Below, in pieces: positions 47,695-60,881 of a DNA stretch of 64,000 bases. Location: assembly GCA_034440575.1 (NCBI GenBank), contig JAOTOL010000847.1, positions 1 to 64,000 of the forward strand, given 5' to 3'. The notes below the pieces were generated by a model that saw only the letters and a list, made by a program, of their open reading frames with translations, searched no databases and was not told where the DNA came from. Position 1 is the first letter of the stretch; each line of letters begins with the position of its first letter. Origin of the DNA: Imbricaverruca yamaguchii. Lineage: Eukaryota; Arthropoda; Thecostraca; Neoverrucidae. A program made the position numbers and the translations under genes.

Positions 47695-48657
47695 TCAAAC
47701 GCCCCCGAAACGGGACGGGTTAATACTGCTAGCCGATGTAAGGGGGACAGATGTTGCAAGCAGTCTTCGAACCATGGCCAAATCGCGCTGCTGAAGCATG
47801 TTGTCGAACTTCAGCCAATCCAGGGCCTCTAGCGTCGCTGTAATGTGCTCTCGTCGACTTAAGCCGGAGACGATACGTTCACCGAAATTGATGACCTTTT
47901 GAATTCGGTGATTCTGAGCTTTGTTGCAGCTCCACAAACAGTCATATTGTAATATATTTGGGGAAAATCCAACGCCTGAACCAGTAACTGTTTCGTCTCG
48001 GGAGGAATTTTGTGCCGTAAATTTGACAGCCCGACGAGAACACAGTAGCAGCGGCGAGTTATTTGGGATATCCGTTTTTCCGATGACAAAGCTGAATCTA
48101 CATAGATGCCGATAATTTTGGCGTGCGGCGAGGGCTTGATTTCATTGTCCCCAAACGTGATAGAGAAGTTTTCGCCCAGTTTCAGACGCCGATATTTTAC
48201 AACTATTAGTTCCGTTTTGCTAGGGTTGATTTTGAGCTGATTTTGGGTAACCCAAGTTAGAGCCATACACAAGGTGTGCTCTGCTCGTTGTTTTAATACT
48301 TCGAAATTGTCCGCGGTGTCTGAGTCCAAACATTGCACGTCATCAGCGTAGGCGACCTGTTTTTCCGTCTGGGAGATGAGATTCAAGGTTGTTGGTGAAA
48401 AGCAAATATAATTTTGGGCTACATAGAGAACCTTAAATCACACCGTGGATCACTGGTAGTGCCCCAACCGAGCTGCCCTGAATTGTCTGAGTTCGACCAT
48501 GCAGCCAATCCCTAAACCAATGATCGCCAATGCCGTACCAGCCCATCCTGAACTGACTTCGTGCAAGCTGACGTGATTTGACCCGTGTCTTGAAATACTT
48601 CCCAAGCAGTACACCCGTGGGCGAAAGCTGAAGAGATCGGTGTATTGCTTCAGGCAT
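47695..48657 (-). pseudogene. 5'-truncated LINE reverse transcriptase pseudogene
   Basis: Minus-strand RT of the CR1/Jockey type. Blocks in order are DHWFRDWLHGRTQTIQG, a frame-shifted GSLCSPKLYLLFTNNL, the intact catalytic box VAYADDVQCLDSD, WVTQNQLKINPSKTELIVVK, HAKIIGIYVDSAL, and after another shift HRIQKVINFGERIVSG and EALDWLKFDNMLQQRDL. At least two frameshifts are present and the N-terminal domains are missing. At the 3' side the frame runs into CCCGAAACGGGACGGGTTAA, an end resembling the TTAA elements, so a second insertion may have truncated it. Confidence 0.88.
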
Positions 48658-49168
48658 TATCCGGGTGTGGCTTGAGATCAGGTCATAAGGTCAGTAGTTG
48701 GACAGCTTATAAAGATGCTCCAGTATCATATCAGCCCTTTTTCTAGCACAATTGTACGCCTCAAAACTAATGCTCCAGAGATATTCAAGCTTGAACTTAC
48801 CTGACTTGGCCATATGGCATGAACTGACCTGACCTTATTATTTTCGAATATCATTCAAATACAAATAGTTTGCTTGAATTTTTATCTTGAAGAACCAAAA
48901 TACATATATTCATATATACAAATATTTTGCAAGCAATTATTCAACGTAAAAGCCATGTCGCTGAGTGGCATATTATGATTTTAGCATGGCTGAAAATGGA
49001 TAAATAATATGTGATATGAGCTACATACAGGCTATCTTGACTTGCCAATCGCAACTTTCCGGTCTCCGCCCTGCATAGTTTATAAGTGAAGATTTCAAGC
49101 CGGGTTCCGACCTGATCTGACTTATTTTGTCTTGACTATTTTCACTATGATCGATATAATAACATTCA
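48658..49168. other. Unclassified sequence rich in GACCTGA
   Basis: No exon is recognised. Several TGACCT/AGGTCA hexamers occur. Confidence 0.5.
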
Positions 49169-49174
49169 CATATG

Positions 49175-52033
49175 GGGCATTCCACGTCAAATCGCACAAG
49201 AATTGGCTATTTTGAACCCGACCCCTCCGATTTTTATGAAAATTGATACACCTGTAGTGCCAAGTGAACGAACCTCACACGCCAACTTTCAGCCCTGGGT
49301 GACCTCTGGGGCCAGATTTAGAGGTCATCCTAGGTCGCCTATTTTTACCGACTTGACAACAATCAAATGCATATATATTAGATGTTAATTAACTTAGCGG
49401 AACGACATTGGTGTTAAAGTGCGCAGAAACCCTTGGCCATTCAGAAATATGGCAAAAGTTTTACGTGACCTCTCCGTGACCCTTGACCTAACGAGGTCAA
49501 AGTATAAAAATGCATTTTTCCATATGTTTGCCTGCCCCTAATTCGGCTACACGTGGCTGAATTAATGGTCCTGATATTATCTAAGAACGTGCAAAAAGAA
49601 AGGCGGAGACTCTAAAACTTTTTGAGATATCGGCCTTTGAGTAGGTATTGTCATAGGACCAAATCGAAGCATGCCCCGATGCTATTTACCATATCATCGA
49701 TGATAACTCTGGTTTCCTTGGTCCGATTATCGTCAAATTTGGTGGGCAAATCATCGGTGGCAAGCTGAACTATTTTCCAGATTTTCAAGTTGACCTGACC
49801 TCACATGACCTGGCAGTGACCTCTCCATTACAAGCCAACAGGGAAACAAAAATATTTTCCTGAACAAAAAAACGCTGAATTTGGCTCGTACAGGCTATAT
49901 TACCTAGTTTTAGGTTAGGCTACTCCAAACGAGCCAAGTTTTATTTTGAACAAGTGTCCTCTGCAAGGTCACGTGAGGTCACTATGAGGTCATGTCACAC
50001 TTTCGTCAATAACTTTATGTAGAATCAAGATAGAGAAATAATTTTAATGCCATCGAGATCCTCTGGTTAATCATGATGTATAATATGATCAAGCTAGGTC
50101 ATCACTTGACCTCGGTTTAGGGTGACCTGGAGGTAAAGTGGGGTCAGGCTCAAATGTTCAACTAGCTAAGTCATGTGATACATCAATCAACGCGGCCTGA
50201 CGAGGAAAATAGAATTGTAACAAAATTATATTTCTATCTTTATTTTGGCAGCAGTTATTCGCCAAAAATATGTTTCCTCGGTTTTTATAGCCTGAATATA
50301 TTGTTTCAGCTCGCGTGCGTTTCGTACTAACATTTTCTGGGGAGGGCCAGTAAATGTTTCTGATATGCAAATAGCCGCGACCATAAAACAAGTTGAACAG
50401 CAGTACCGTATATTCACGAAGAACTACCAACCTTTTTCGCCACACGTACCTCACGGCCCGTCTCGCTGCCGGAAAACCATCTCACAACCACCATACTATT
50501 ACGTGGAGACGGAGTAACACGATGGACATTCCTTGTTCCCGGTATTGTGCGAGCAGCTGCGAATCTGTCATTCAACGCTTTGGTTTCTTTGACCCACTCG
50601 GTTTTGGGAAAATACTCCACGCACGTGCCGGCGGCATGGTTTTTACAAACTGATAAAACTGGTCCGGGATCTCAGAGTTTCTTGCAGACTTCCCTTTTTA
50701 GCTAACCTTTTCAACGTCCCACCAATGCCATCACACAGTCCCTTTCCGTGAGCGGTTGCGAAGAAATGCCACTCGGCGTCTATTCCAAAGTCGACGGAAT
50801 GCTCTGCCAAATTTAGGAAATTCTTACAATTTTTGTATTGCGAGGCAGCCCCATCTGAAAAATAAAATATCTTCTTGGGGCGCTGGCCTAATTCTGCTTC
50901 CAGACGCTCAATGAGTTTTCCTTGAAACAGGTGGGCAGCCACAGTATCATGCGTCAGGCAGTCGGAAATGGCAGAGTAAGAAAAATGTTTGAGGTCCCCT
51001 GCGTTGTTTCGCCAATATGCCACAAACGGATGGATTGTCACCTGCAGTTTGTTCCAGTGATGGGACTGTACCTCATCCTGTGTAACCATAGCGTAGTTTT
51101 CGGAAAAATCTCCAATAACAATTACCTCTGCAGGAGCTAGTGTTTCCTTTAGGCCTTTCAGATAATTGCCTTGGGCACGGGCGACAAAATCATGCTTTAC
51201 AAGTATTTCCAGCTCTCGCAAAATGATCGCACAAAATCTTCAGAAGTTTGCGTAACCACCTCTAAGGTGAACCTATCAGTATTAGTCCACTTTCGGTACT
51301 CAATGTTATCGATTTCTCGGTTATCATGAATCATATCATGGCCATGAATATTCACGTAAGTTGCAATATTGCATGTATTTAGGCAATACAAATTTCCCAA
51401 GGTCATGTTAGTTCATGTGAGGTCATGTCAACCTGAAAATCTGGAAAATAGTTCAGTTTGCCACCGATGACTTGCGCAACAAATTTGACGATAATCGGAC
51501 GAAAGTAACCAGAGTTATCATCGATAATATGGTAAATAGCCTCGGGGCATGCATGCATTTGGTCCTATGACAATACTGAAAGGCCGATATCTCAAAAGTT
51601 TTCAAGTCTCCGCCTTTCTTTTTTGCAGGTTCTTAGATAATATCACGACCATTAATATAGCACCGTTTCGTCGAATTAGGGGCAGGCAAACGTATATAAA
51701 AATATATTTGTATACTTTGACCTGGTTAGGTCAAAGGTCAGGGGGAGGTCACGTGCAACTTTTTCCATATTTCTGAATGGCCCAGGGCTTCTGCGCACTT
51801 TGACACCAATTTCATTCCGCTAAGTTAAATAACACATGAGATATTTGCAATTTATTGATGTCAAGTCGGTAAAAAATCGTGACCTAGGATGATCTCTAGA
51901 TCTGACCCCAGAGGTCACTCTGGGCTAAAAGTTGGCGTGATGTGTTCTTTTACTTGGTACTACAGGTGTACCAATTTTCATCAAAATCGGAGGGGGTCGG
52001 GGAATTTCTTGTGCGATTTGACGTGGAATGACC
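49175..52033 (-). mobile_element. 2.86-kb DNA transposon with long terminal inverted repeats
   Basis: The ends are GGGCATTCCACGTCAAATC and its complement. The inverted similarity extends about 635 bp inwards (49175-49810 against 51405-52033), with only point differences and small indels. CATATG occurs at both outer borders (49169-49174 and 52034-52039), a probable 5-6 bp target duplication. The interior encodes the broken transposase below. Long TIRs and an internal DDE-like frame make this a class II element. I do not assign a superfamily. Confidence 0.9.
50414..51330 (-). pseudogene. DDE-like transposase pseudogene (DFSENY family)
   Basis: Three minus-strand frames join into one protein of a family widespread in invertebrate genomes and poorly described. 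Block 1 is YRKWTNTDRFTLEVV (near 51290). After a frameshift near 51215 block 2 runs from ELEILVKHDFVARAQGNYLK through VIGDFSENYAMV, HHWNKLQVTIHPFVAYWR, ISDCLTHDT, FYFSDGAASQYKN, and AEWHFFATAHGKG to LCDGIGGTLKR. After a second frameshift near 50650 comes CKNHAAGTCVEYFPKTEW, then IPGTRNVH. Candidate acidic catalytic residues are the Asp of GDFSENY, FSDGA and CDGIGG. The N-terminus is missing. It lies inside the inverted repeats at 49175-52033. Confidence 0.85.
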
Positions 52034-52039
52034 CATATG

Positions 52040-53185
52040 TTAATTCGTACAAAACAATGCCACCAGAACACAACCACCGTCTTGTATATAATCATTTCCA
52101 TGCACCAATGGTGACATCATCATTGGGCAAAATGGAAATATAAGGCATGTTTCAGGCTCCCCATGACCAGAGCTTCCAAACGGTTTTCTGCATTTCAACC
52201 TAGCACACGTAGGTCGGAAGTTACAGCAGAGACTTTCAAGAGCCTCACCCTCCCCACCCGGTCCTGCGAAGGCGGAATTGTCGGCCGACATGGCGAGGGT
52301 TAACAGAAAAAGTAAGTTCCATAGAAATGGAAAATGGGCTGGTGGGCGATGCACAATAAAACACGTAGTTTGTGAAGTAGCATGCAAATTGTGCCAAAAT
52401 CAGTTGTATATTGGATAAGCGAAAAGGGTAATACGTGATAGATTTGACGGGTACCTTGGGGATAAACGCTACAGTTGATGTTGACACCTCTAGAGGAGCA
52501 TACGGCCACAACCCACTGACACATGGAGTACCTCTTGACGAATGCCAATTTTGGGATAGACACGACGAAAGACAATCCGAATCAAGGTACTTGAATTGAT
52601 GTGCATTCGTCACCACAAACCACCGCTAAATACGCAAACTACGCCATGCTATGGTTTATTACATATATCGGTATGTCAGATTGTACGCTGTGTTCAGGAT
52701 TATGAATTATATATCTGAGAGGATTGTGCATTTTTCACGTGTTGCTTGAAGAGGTGTGTAAGAAATGATATAATTATGTTGTCGCATGCCCTGAAGTTGC
52801 CATATTCACGCTCACTCGTGCATGTAAAACTGTGATTTGTGTAGTATATGCTAATTCGTCACCATGACCGAAGGCGTCCAGCGTCCAGCGTGTATTTGGG
52901 GTAGGGTTATATATAATTTTCTTAAACGAAAGTCCACAATTCTATTTTGGCAACCCATATCTGAGATCACGTATCTACTCATTGGATTTCAATTTATGGA
53001 CCTGCCTATATATGTATATATAATATATATATATATATACTGTTCATCTCCACTCTATATCCATCCCCCCCTCTCTCTCTCTCTGTGTGTCTTGTGCCTG
53101 GAAGAGAGGACGAATTATTGGAATTAAGAAATATAGTTATATTTAAGCATTTACCTTTCCCTCGGTAGTGCTCGTCCTCTCTCAC
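52040..53185. other. Unclassified sequence with TA and CT microsatellites
   Basis: TA-rich 53005-53040 and (CT)n/(TG)n 53068-53092 lie just beyond the donor of the receptor exon. No other feature. Confidence 0.6.
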
Positions 53186-53355
53186 CTGATGTTGTCCTCG
53201 TCCACGAACATGATGACTCCTCGAGCGCTGGGTCGCGTGGCGAGGGTGGAGATCGTGTTGTCAAAGTCCGCGTCACCTGCGTTCCTCTGGATGCTCAAGG
53301 CCACAGCCACGCATATCCCCTCGCGGGCTGCCAGGCTGGTGAACGATGCGATGCC
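53186..53355 (-). CDS. GRM: Metabotropic glutamate receptor exon (ligand-binding domain, part 2)
   Basis: Second receptor exon, 170 nt (56 codons plus 2 nt). The translation begins GIASFTSLAAREGICVAV, continues with FDNTISTL, and ends GVIMFVDEDNI. It matches the mGluR stretch running from the GVEAF helix to the EDDIR motif, which lies between the two lobes of the ligand-binding domain. The acceptor is TTTTTCGGCAG before GGC (phase 0). The donor is AACATCAG followed by GTGAGAG (53181-53185), leaving AG in phase 2. Those two bases combine with the first G of exon 3276-3122 to make the Arg codon of NIRRLL. No frameshift or stop is seen. The next exon lies about 50 kb away. Confidence 0.93.
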
Positions 53356-53867
53356 CTGCCGAAAAACAGGCTGTGTTGTGGCGGCCAATGGCGACAACCA
53401 TCGGACAGCCGCTGGATTGCATGTGTCTTCATGATCGAACTGGAAAGGATGGTGAGTGAATACGTGTCATGTGAATCATAGCTCGACTGACGGTTGGTGA
53501 CGTCAGTTTCGAGGGTCCCAACGGGTTGATTTTGTTGTTGTCCCTCTAACCTGAACACGGTGCGTCGCTACGAGAAATGGAGAACAGGCTCGTATTGAGC
53601 TCAACATTAACATTCCAAAGCATATATAACGTCTGGCGTATGGTCAGTTGGCCGAGGCTAAGATGCTTTCGGCTCTGGGCTCGCCGTCCAACTATCGTGT
53701 GAACGGATATCGATGACGGGCACTCAGTTGTCTGCTTCACAACAACATATCCTGTAATCTCAACATGATTTTCAGGCGGGGGTCAGGTCACGAGATTACC
53801 TATGATCAATGGCTTTAGAGGAGCGCGGGTGAACATCTTTCCTTTGATACCATTCCAGGGCATTTTT

Positions 53868-54198
53868 TTTTAATGAATAAATTTGATCCGAATTGTTGCT
53901 GGGGTGGCTTGAGGAACCAGGGTTCTATTGCTAAGCAGAGCTTGTTGCGTGAACCCTGGCCCCACCACCCGATCCATGAACTCCAGCTCAACGGCAGAAT
54001 TTAGACCGAAAGTTTAACGTGCCGTCAATGCGACACGGCCGCCCGGTAGCTGGTCCCCGGCCTTATCGGGCCAGCTGCCAACTGACACTCCCGGCCGGGG
54101 GCTAAATGCGAGCGCGCGAAGCGATTCGAACCCTGTGTTGCCAGTACAGGGGAGACCAGTGCAGGCCAGCGCTCTAACTAACTGAGCTACCGGGGCGA
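53868..54198 (-). mobile_element. tRNA-derived SINE, family A
   Basis: A full-length copy nearly identical to 24421-24751. The minus head reads TCGCCCCGGTAGCTCAGTTA followed by GTTAGAGCGC, with B box GGGTTCGAATCGC. The 3' end is an A-rich stretch (complement of TTTTTTTTTAAT). It lies in the 6-kb receptor intron in the same orientation as the gene. Confidence 0.92.
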
Positions 54199-54877
54199 CA
54201 TATTTCACGCTGCATGCGAATTTAACCATCATTTTTACCACATAAAAGCATTCATTTGTAATTATACCTTCAGGACACACAAGGCCAAATGTTGGCATCG
54301 TGGTGGGCCAAGTTATTGGATCAATGTTTGACATCATGCAATGAGTGGCATTCCAGACATGGTACATGGAAATATAAATGCTTCCATCGTTAATTCGCTC
54401 AAAACTAAGTATATTGACGGACAGGGGCCAAAGCTAACCATAGTGTCTGGTTGGCTGAGATCAATTTCCAGAAAACACGGAGCATACAGGTTGCGTTTCA
54501 CACAAATTACGCCTCCTGTAAGTTTTAATGAAATCGACCACTGAATTTCTCTCGGGTGGTCAGATTTCGATGGAGGTTGAGTTCTTTGCCTGATCTAGGT
54601 CAGTGATCTGGAGTGGAATTTGGAACATTTTATCAAACGATGCCTAAGAATAGCTGTTCACCAAAGTAGCTATTCACTACGAATAGCTACTTGGGTGCAT
54701 AACAAACAAAGACATTGTGCACTCATTAGTTCACAATCGCGAATAATCTATACGGGTGTCCAAAATGCCCTCCCCCAGCGAGCGAGAGTAGAAGTGCCTG
54801 ACAGTAATCGTCGTGTGGACTGAGAGAATTGGCTTCAGTTGAGTCAGAAAGCAGAATGGGTTGCTAAATATTTCTTA

Positions 54878-54950
54878 ACACGCTCGCCGGAGGACCGTGT
54901 TGAGGAATAACGCGGATTCCTCCCCCTCTAAAGTCTTTGAAACCCCCAAA
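54878..54950. mobile_element. Fragment related to the TTAACACG element ends
   Basis: CTTAACACGCTCGCCGGAGG followed by GCGGATTCCTCCCCCTCTAA resembles the ends of the elements at 10161 and 22954. I find no partner end. Confidence 0.4.
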
Positions 54951-55563
54951 GCTATAAGCCCGCATTTCGGAGGGCCACAACCGTAGTGATCTCGCTGCAA
55001 TATACATGTAGTGATCACAGAGCAATGCTTTCCGGGTCAAATGTGGTCGAGATCAGCCGGCACCCCGCCACTCACCGCTGACGAAACCTTGTGACCTTGA
55101 ACGTTCGGCGGCCGGTCGGTGGTCGACTTTGCACCCACACAATTCTTATGGACACCATTGGATTTCAAACACTATTGCTGCGTGCATATATGCGGTTCTC
55201 AATTTGCAACACAGTTCCAAAATTTCATTGCCATATTCTGGCAGTGAATGAAATATCTGCGAAAATATGAGAGTTGGGCTGATCCTTACCCCTTTGGTGT
55301 TCAATGCTCGTGTTGACCAACGCAATTCAGCAGTTTCCTACCCTCGTAGTACGGAGTCAGTTTGATCCCCGCCACACTAACTTTGGCTTCAGGCGAGATG
55401 GAAAGAAGTAGTAAAGGGCATGGCGTTGCTCCACCATTCATCATTCAGGGGTGCATGTAACATGATTATCTATCTTTTTCGGTCAGTCTTCGAAATCAAT
55501 TTTGTACCTTAGTACGCAATAACAATCTGGCTAGGAAATAGTCGATACCGCAGGTGGCAAACA

Positions 55564-56435
55564 TTAACGGATACAGATATTTTAATGAAACTTTCAGCAT
55601 TTGCTTTTCTTTAAGGATGCAACAAAACGTACGACAGGAATTTGTTATTTTTTTCCGTTTTTGACTCCACATACATTTTGCATATTTGCTTATTGCAGTC
55701 CAAATCGAAGATTCTGGCTAAAGTAAACATTTTTTTATGAGGGCAAGCTGACTTCCAACAACATGTCTCGATCTGCTCTACTCATTATAATAGGAAAATG
55801 AAAGAAAACTGGAAACTAAAATGTTTCAAATTCCCAAAAATAAGGTTTATTTTTTGGGGCCCAAAAAGCGTATATGACGCTGGTCGATTTCGCTGCCCTT
55901 TTCTGATTCCAAATAATTATTTTTCTTCTCAAATATCCTCCAAAATATCCTCAAATATCCTCAAAAACTACCCAGGGCTACAAACATAATGTATGTCGTG
56001 AATAATCGTGAAAATTTACTCCCCTAGTGATGTCACTTTTGGAGGGAAATTGTTTTGGGGTGGATCCGGTCCCTACTCGTCGAGCGTTTTCTGATGACAC
56101 CTCTTTCCTTTCGTGCGATGCTTAGTTTGGATTTTGGAGAGGGGTTACTATCCACCCCGCCCCCGAGATGGGGTGTGAGGATCTGACAGGAGAGACGGCG
56201 CGGGTTAAAGCGTGACGATTGGTTGAACTTTTTGGAAATTACTTCAATTGACCTTGACTAACACACTGACCCCAGCTGACCTGACTTCAAAATTGTGCAA
56301 CGGCATGCCAAATTGATGTGGGAAAAGGTATGCCAAATTTTGGCGCGCTGCTGCGCGCCTTTCGTTCACTATCCGCGAAAAACCTGAGGGGATGGGGGAG
56401 AGGTTGAAGAGCCTCCGAGATGGGACGGGATGAAC
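55564..56435. mobile_element. TTAA-type element, copy B, with an inverted left module
   Basis: 55564-56208 is the left module of the family in reverse orientation, ending GACGGCGCGGGTTAA. 56205-56435 is the right module in normal orientation, starting TTAAAGCGTGACGATTGG and ending CGAGATGGGACGGG. In copies A and C the same two modules meet at CGTTAAAGCG, both forward. TTAA lies on both sides of the flipped module. Confidence 0.8.
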
Positions 56436-56623
56436 GACAAAAGAAGATAAATTATAACATAATCTGTTGAAAATCGTTACGTGATCTTGTATGTGAGGCA
56501 TTGAGAGATCGGCGAAGAGAAGGTTGATAGAAGGAGGAAACCCATACAAAATGTTATTTGAAGTAACTGTTGCACCATTCAAAGATTTGCTATTTAGGAG
56601 ACTTCTAGAATTTCGCACTCATT

Positions 56624-56654
56624 AGACGGCGCGGGTTAATATCCCGCGCCGTCT
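56624..56654. other. Perfect inverted repeat at an element end
   Basis: AGACGGCGCGGG, then TTAATAT, then CCCGCGCCGTCT, giving 12-bp perfect arms. It marks the left border of copy C and looks like a remnant end joined to the new end at a TTAA. Confidence 0.85.
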
Positions 56655-57481
56655 TCCCGGTCAAATCCTCATACGGGGGAGGGGGGCGGTCGAAGACCCC
56701 CCTCTAAAATTCAAACTAAGCATCGCACGGAAACAAAAGATGTGTCATTGGAAAGCGCTCAACGAGTAGGGTTCGGGTCCACTCCTTTAAAAAAATCCCC
56801 CAAAAGTGACGTCACCACGGGGGCTAGATATTCACGACTTTTCACGACTTACATTATGTTTTTTACTCTGGGGAGTTCATTTTTGGGAATATATTAAAAA
56901 AAATATTTGGAATAAGAAAAGGACAGCTTAATTGACTAGGGCTATAAGTTTTCTTGTTGGCACCCCCCCCCGCCAAAAAAAAAGGCTTCATTTTTTTTAA
57001 TGTCAAAATTTTGAGTTTTCAAGTTTTCTTTAATTTTTCCAATGGGTAGAGCAGACCGAAAAACGTTGTTGGAAGTCAACTTGTCCTAGTAGAAAATGCT
57101 TACTTTAGCCAAAATCCTATGTTTGAACTGCAATATGGCAAATACGCAAAATATATATGTAGTCAAAAACGAAAAAAAAATCAACTCATACGTTTTGTTC
57201 CATCCGTAAAGATAAGCAAACGCTGAAAGTGTCATTAAAATATCTGCATCCGTTAAAGCGTGACGACTGGTTGAACGGTTGAACTTTTTTGGAGCTGACC
57301 TCACTTGACTTTGAATACCTCGTTGACCCTAGATGACCTGACATAAACATTTTAAATCAGCATGTTAAATTGATGTAGGAAAACGTATGGCAAATTTGGG
57401 CGCGCTACTTCGCGCCGTTCGTCCGCTATCCGCGAAAAACCTGAGGGGGCGGTTGAAGACCCCCGAGACGGGACGGGTTAA
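56636..57481 (+). mobile_element. TTAA-type non-autonomous element, copy C
   Basis: Runs from TTAA at 56636 to GAGACGGGACGGGTTAA at 57481. It is homologous in order to copy A. An internal TTAA sits at 57253-57256 (CCGTTAAAGCGTGACG). The right end GGCGGTTGAAGACCCCCGAG followed by ACGGGACGGG is the clearest TIR of the family. No transposase is encoded. Confidence 0.85.
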
Positions 57482-57529
57482 GAATTGCGCTTGCACTCTG
57501 AGAGGGAAATACACCATAGACAATAGCAT

Positions 57530-58507
57530 TATTATCACGCGCACGTCCGGGGACAGATATCTGCCCCCCTGCGGTTTTTACTAATTTGCCGCTATACTAA
57601 TCGAGTTAGTAAGGCCAAACCTCGCATGGCTGCTCATTTGTCTTTTCCGCATATCGTCATACATTTTTAACCCTGGGTCATCTTAGATCAGGTCACCAGG
57701 TCAGGCGAAGTGACCCAACTACACTCGGAGTTCTAGGTGGCATAACTTCCACAATAATAGGACCATTGATCTCAAACGTATGACACGTCATGATCTCATC
57801 AGGGACCATAATATGTATGTAGTTTTTTTTCGTAGCATTGACCTGAGGTCAGGTCGCGGCCATGGCTTCCCCATTATAGGGCTATGGTAAAATATACAAT
57901 TGTTATTGCTCTCGGAATGATCTCACAACGGTTGTGGCATGTAGTTGGAAGCTATGTTCAATGTTTCCGCTGACATTTGTGCTCAGTGACCTCACCAAGG
58001 TCATCTGAGGTCACGTGAGATCACTACACATTTATGCGCATTATATCGCGCTGCATTGAGCTAGAAAGCTGAAATTACCGTCAGTGTCCTTGTATCGCCA
58101 AGGCCTGTCGATTAATACATCGCATGCCCTCCCTAGGCTACTTCACTTAAGGTCATAGTTTCGTTTGACCCGACCTTAAATCACACCGCCTATTGGCCAT
58201 AGGACACTTCAAGGACTGTCGAATAACGTTCACTGTTTGTTTATATCTGTTGCAGGTCCTGATCTATGTGTCAATATCTGAGAGTCCCACTCGCTCTGGT
58301 CGAATTTGACCTATGATGACCCAGTGACCTGAATATTGACCTGAGAGAAAAATGACCCACATACTTTCGATAAAGCCTGTCGCCAGCTACCCAAGGCCGT
58401 TTTCCGTTTGTCGCTAGCTAGCATAGTTCTAGAGATCTTATGGGGCAGACATCTGTCCCCCGGACATGCAAATTTGACGCAGACCGCCGGACGTGCGAGT
58501 GTTATCG
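57530..58507. mobile_element. Short-TIR element of about 980 bp
   Basis: The left end ATTATCACGCGCACGTCCGG followed by GGACAGATATCTGCCCC matches the complement of the right end (GATAACACTCGCACGTCCGG, later GGACAGATGTCTGCCCC). The interior has no coding frame but many TGACCT/AGGTCA words. It starts about 50 bp after copy C. Confidence 0.7.
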
Positions 58508-58809
58508 TTTGAAGTAAAGATAACTTTTGTACTTGTTAGGCATAGTTTGCACTTAATAAAAACGGCAGTATAATGTGGATGTGAGACTTACTGCATTATG
58601 CAATTATAGTGCACCATAATATTCACTGGATTCCGTTCCTTTGCAAAGTATCCCAAAATGCAATTACCTTTAGATGCCGTTAGAAGGTCAAGTGTAGTGC
58701 AAATTGATAACCTTTAGATACTGCCAGTACACCAATTCGGCACCGATGCACTATTACAGACTAGTAGTAAGACCTCCAATAGAAAGAGCCGGAACGGCTG
58801 GTGGTTATA

Positions 58810-58905
58810 TGTGTTTATGTGATGCATATGATGTGTGATGTGTGATGCATAATCTGTGATACGTGATGTGTGGTGTGTGCTGTGTGGTGTGCGATGTGTG
58901 GCTTT
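58810..58905. repeat. TGTGATG-type simple repeat
   Basis: TGTGATGTGTGATGCATAAT and variants, with a period of about 7-9 bp. Confidence 0.8.
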
Positions 58906-59120
58906 TCGGGAACTGTGGGTAGCAGGGGTAACTGTGGTACGCTATAATTAAAATTGGTGCTTTGTTCATTAAAATAAAACAGCTGTTTCAAACGTGTACT
59001 TATTAGACCATTCGAGGGTCGATCAGACTGTTTATATGTTTTAACTTAGTCCGCTAGGTACTCAGAAGCTTTCTACCCGCCCACTTCGCTTCTACACTTA
59101 GCTAGGACTGCTTAATCTTA

Positions 59121-60881
<1,761 letters not shown>

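Larger units (their letters stand above)
3277..53185 (-). other. Giant intron (about 49.9 kb) of the receptor gene
   Basis: The region lies between the donor after DEDNI(AG) at 53186 and the acceptor before (G)RLLAAAV at 3276. The two exons are adjacent in the family's protein, and their phases (2 and 2) fit. The intervening DNA therefore reads as one intron. It holds no other host exon that I recognise, only mobile elements, tandem repeats and unclassified sequence. An unseen alternative exon cannot be excluded. Confidence 0.85.

Noticed and set aside
52245..52616. 123-codon minus frame
   Set aside because: No recognisable motif. It overlaps another open frame and lies between the transposon and a receptor exon without splice signals matching the receptor.
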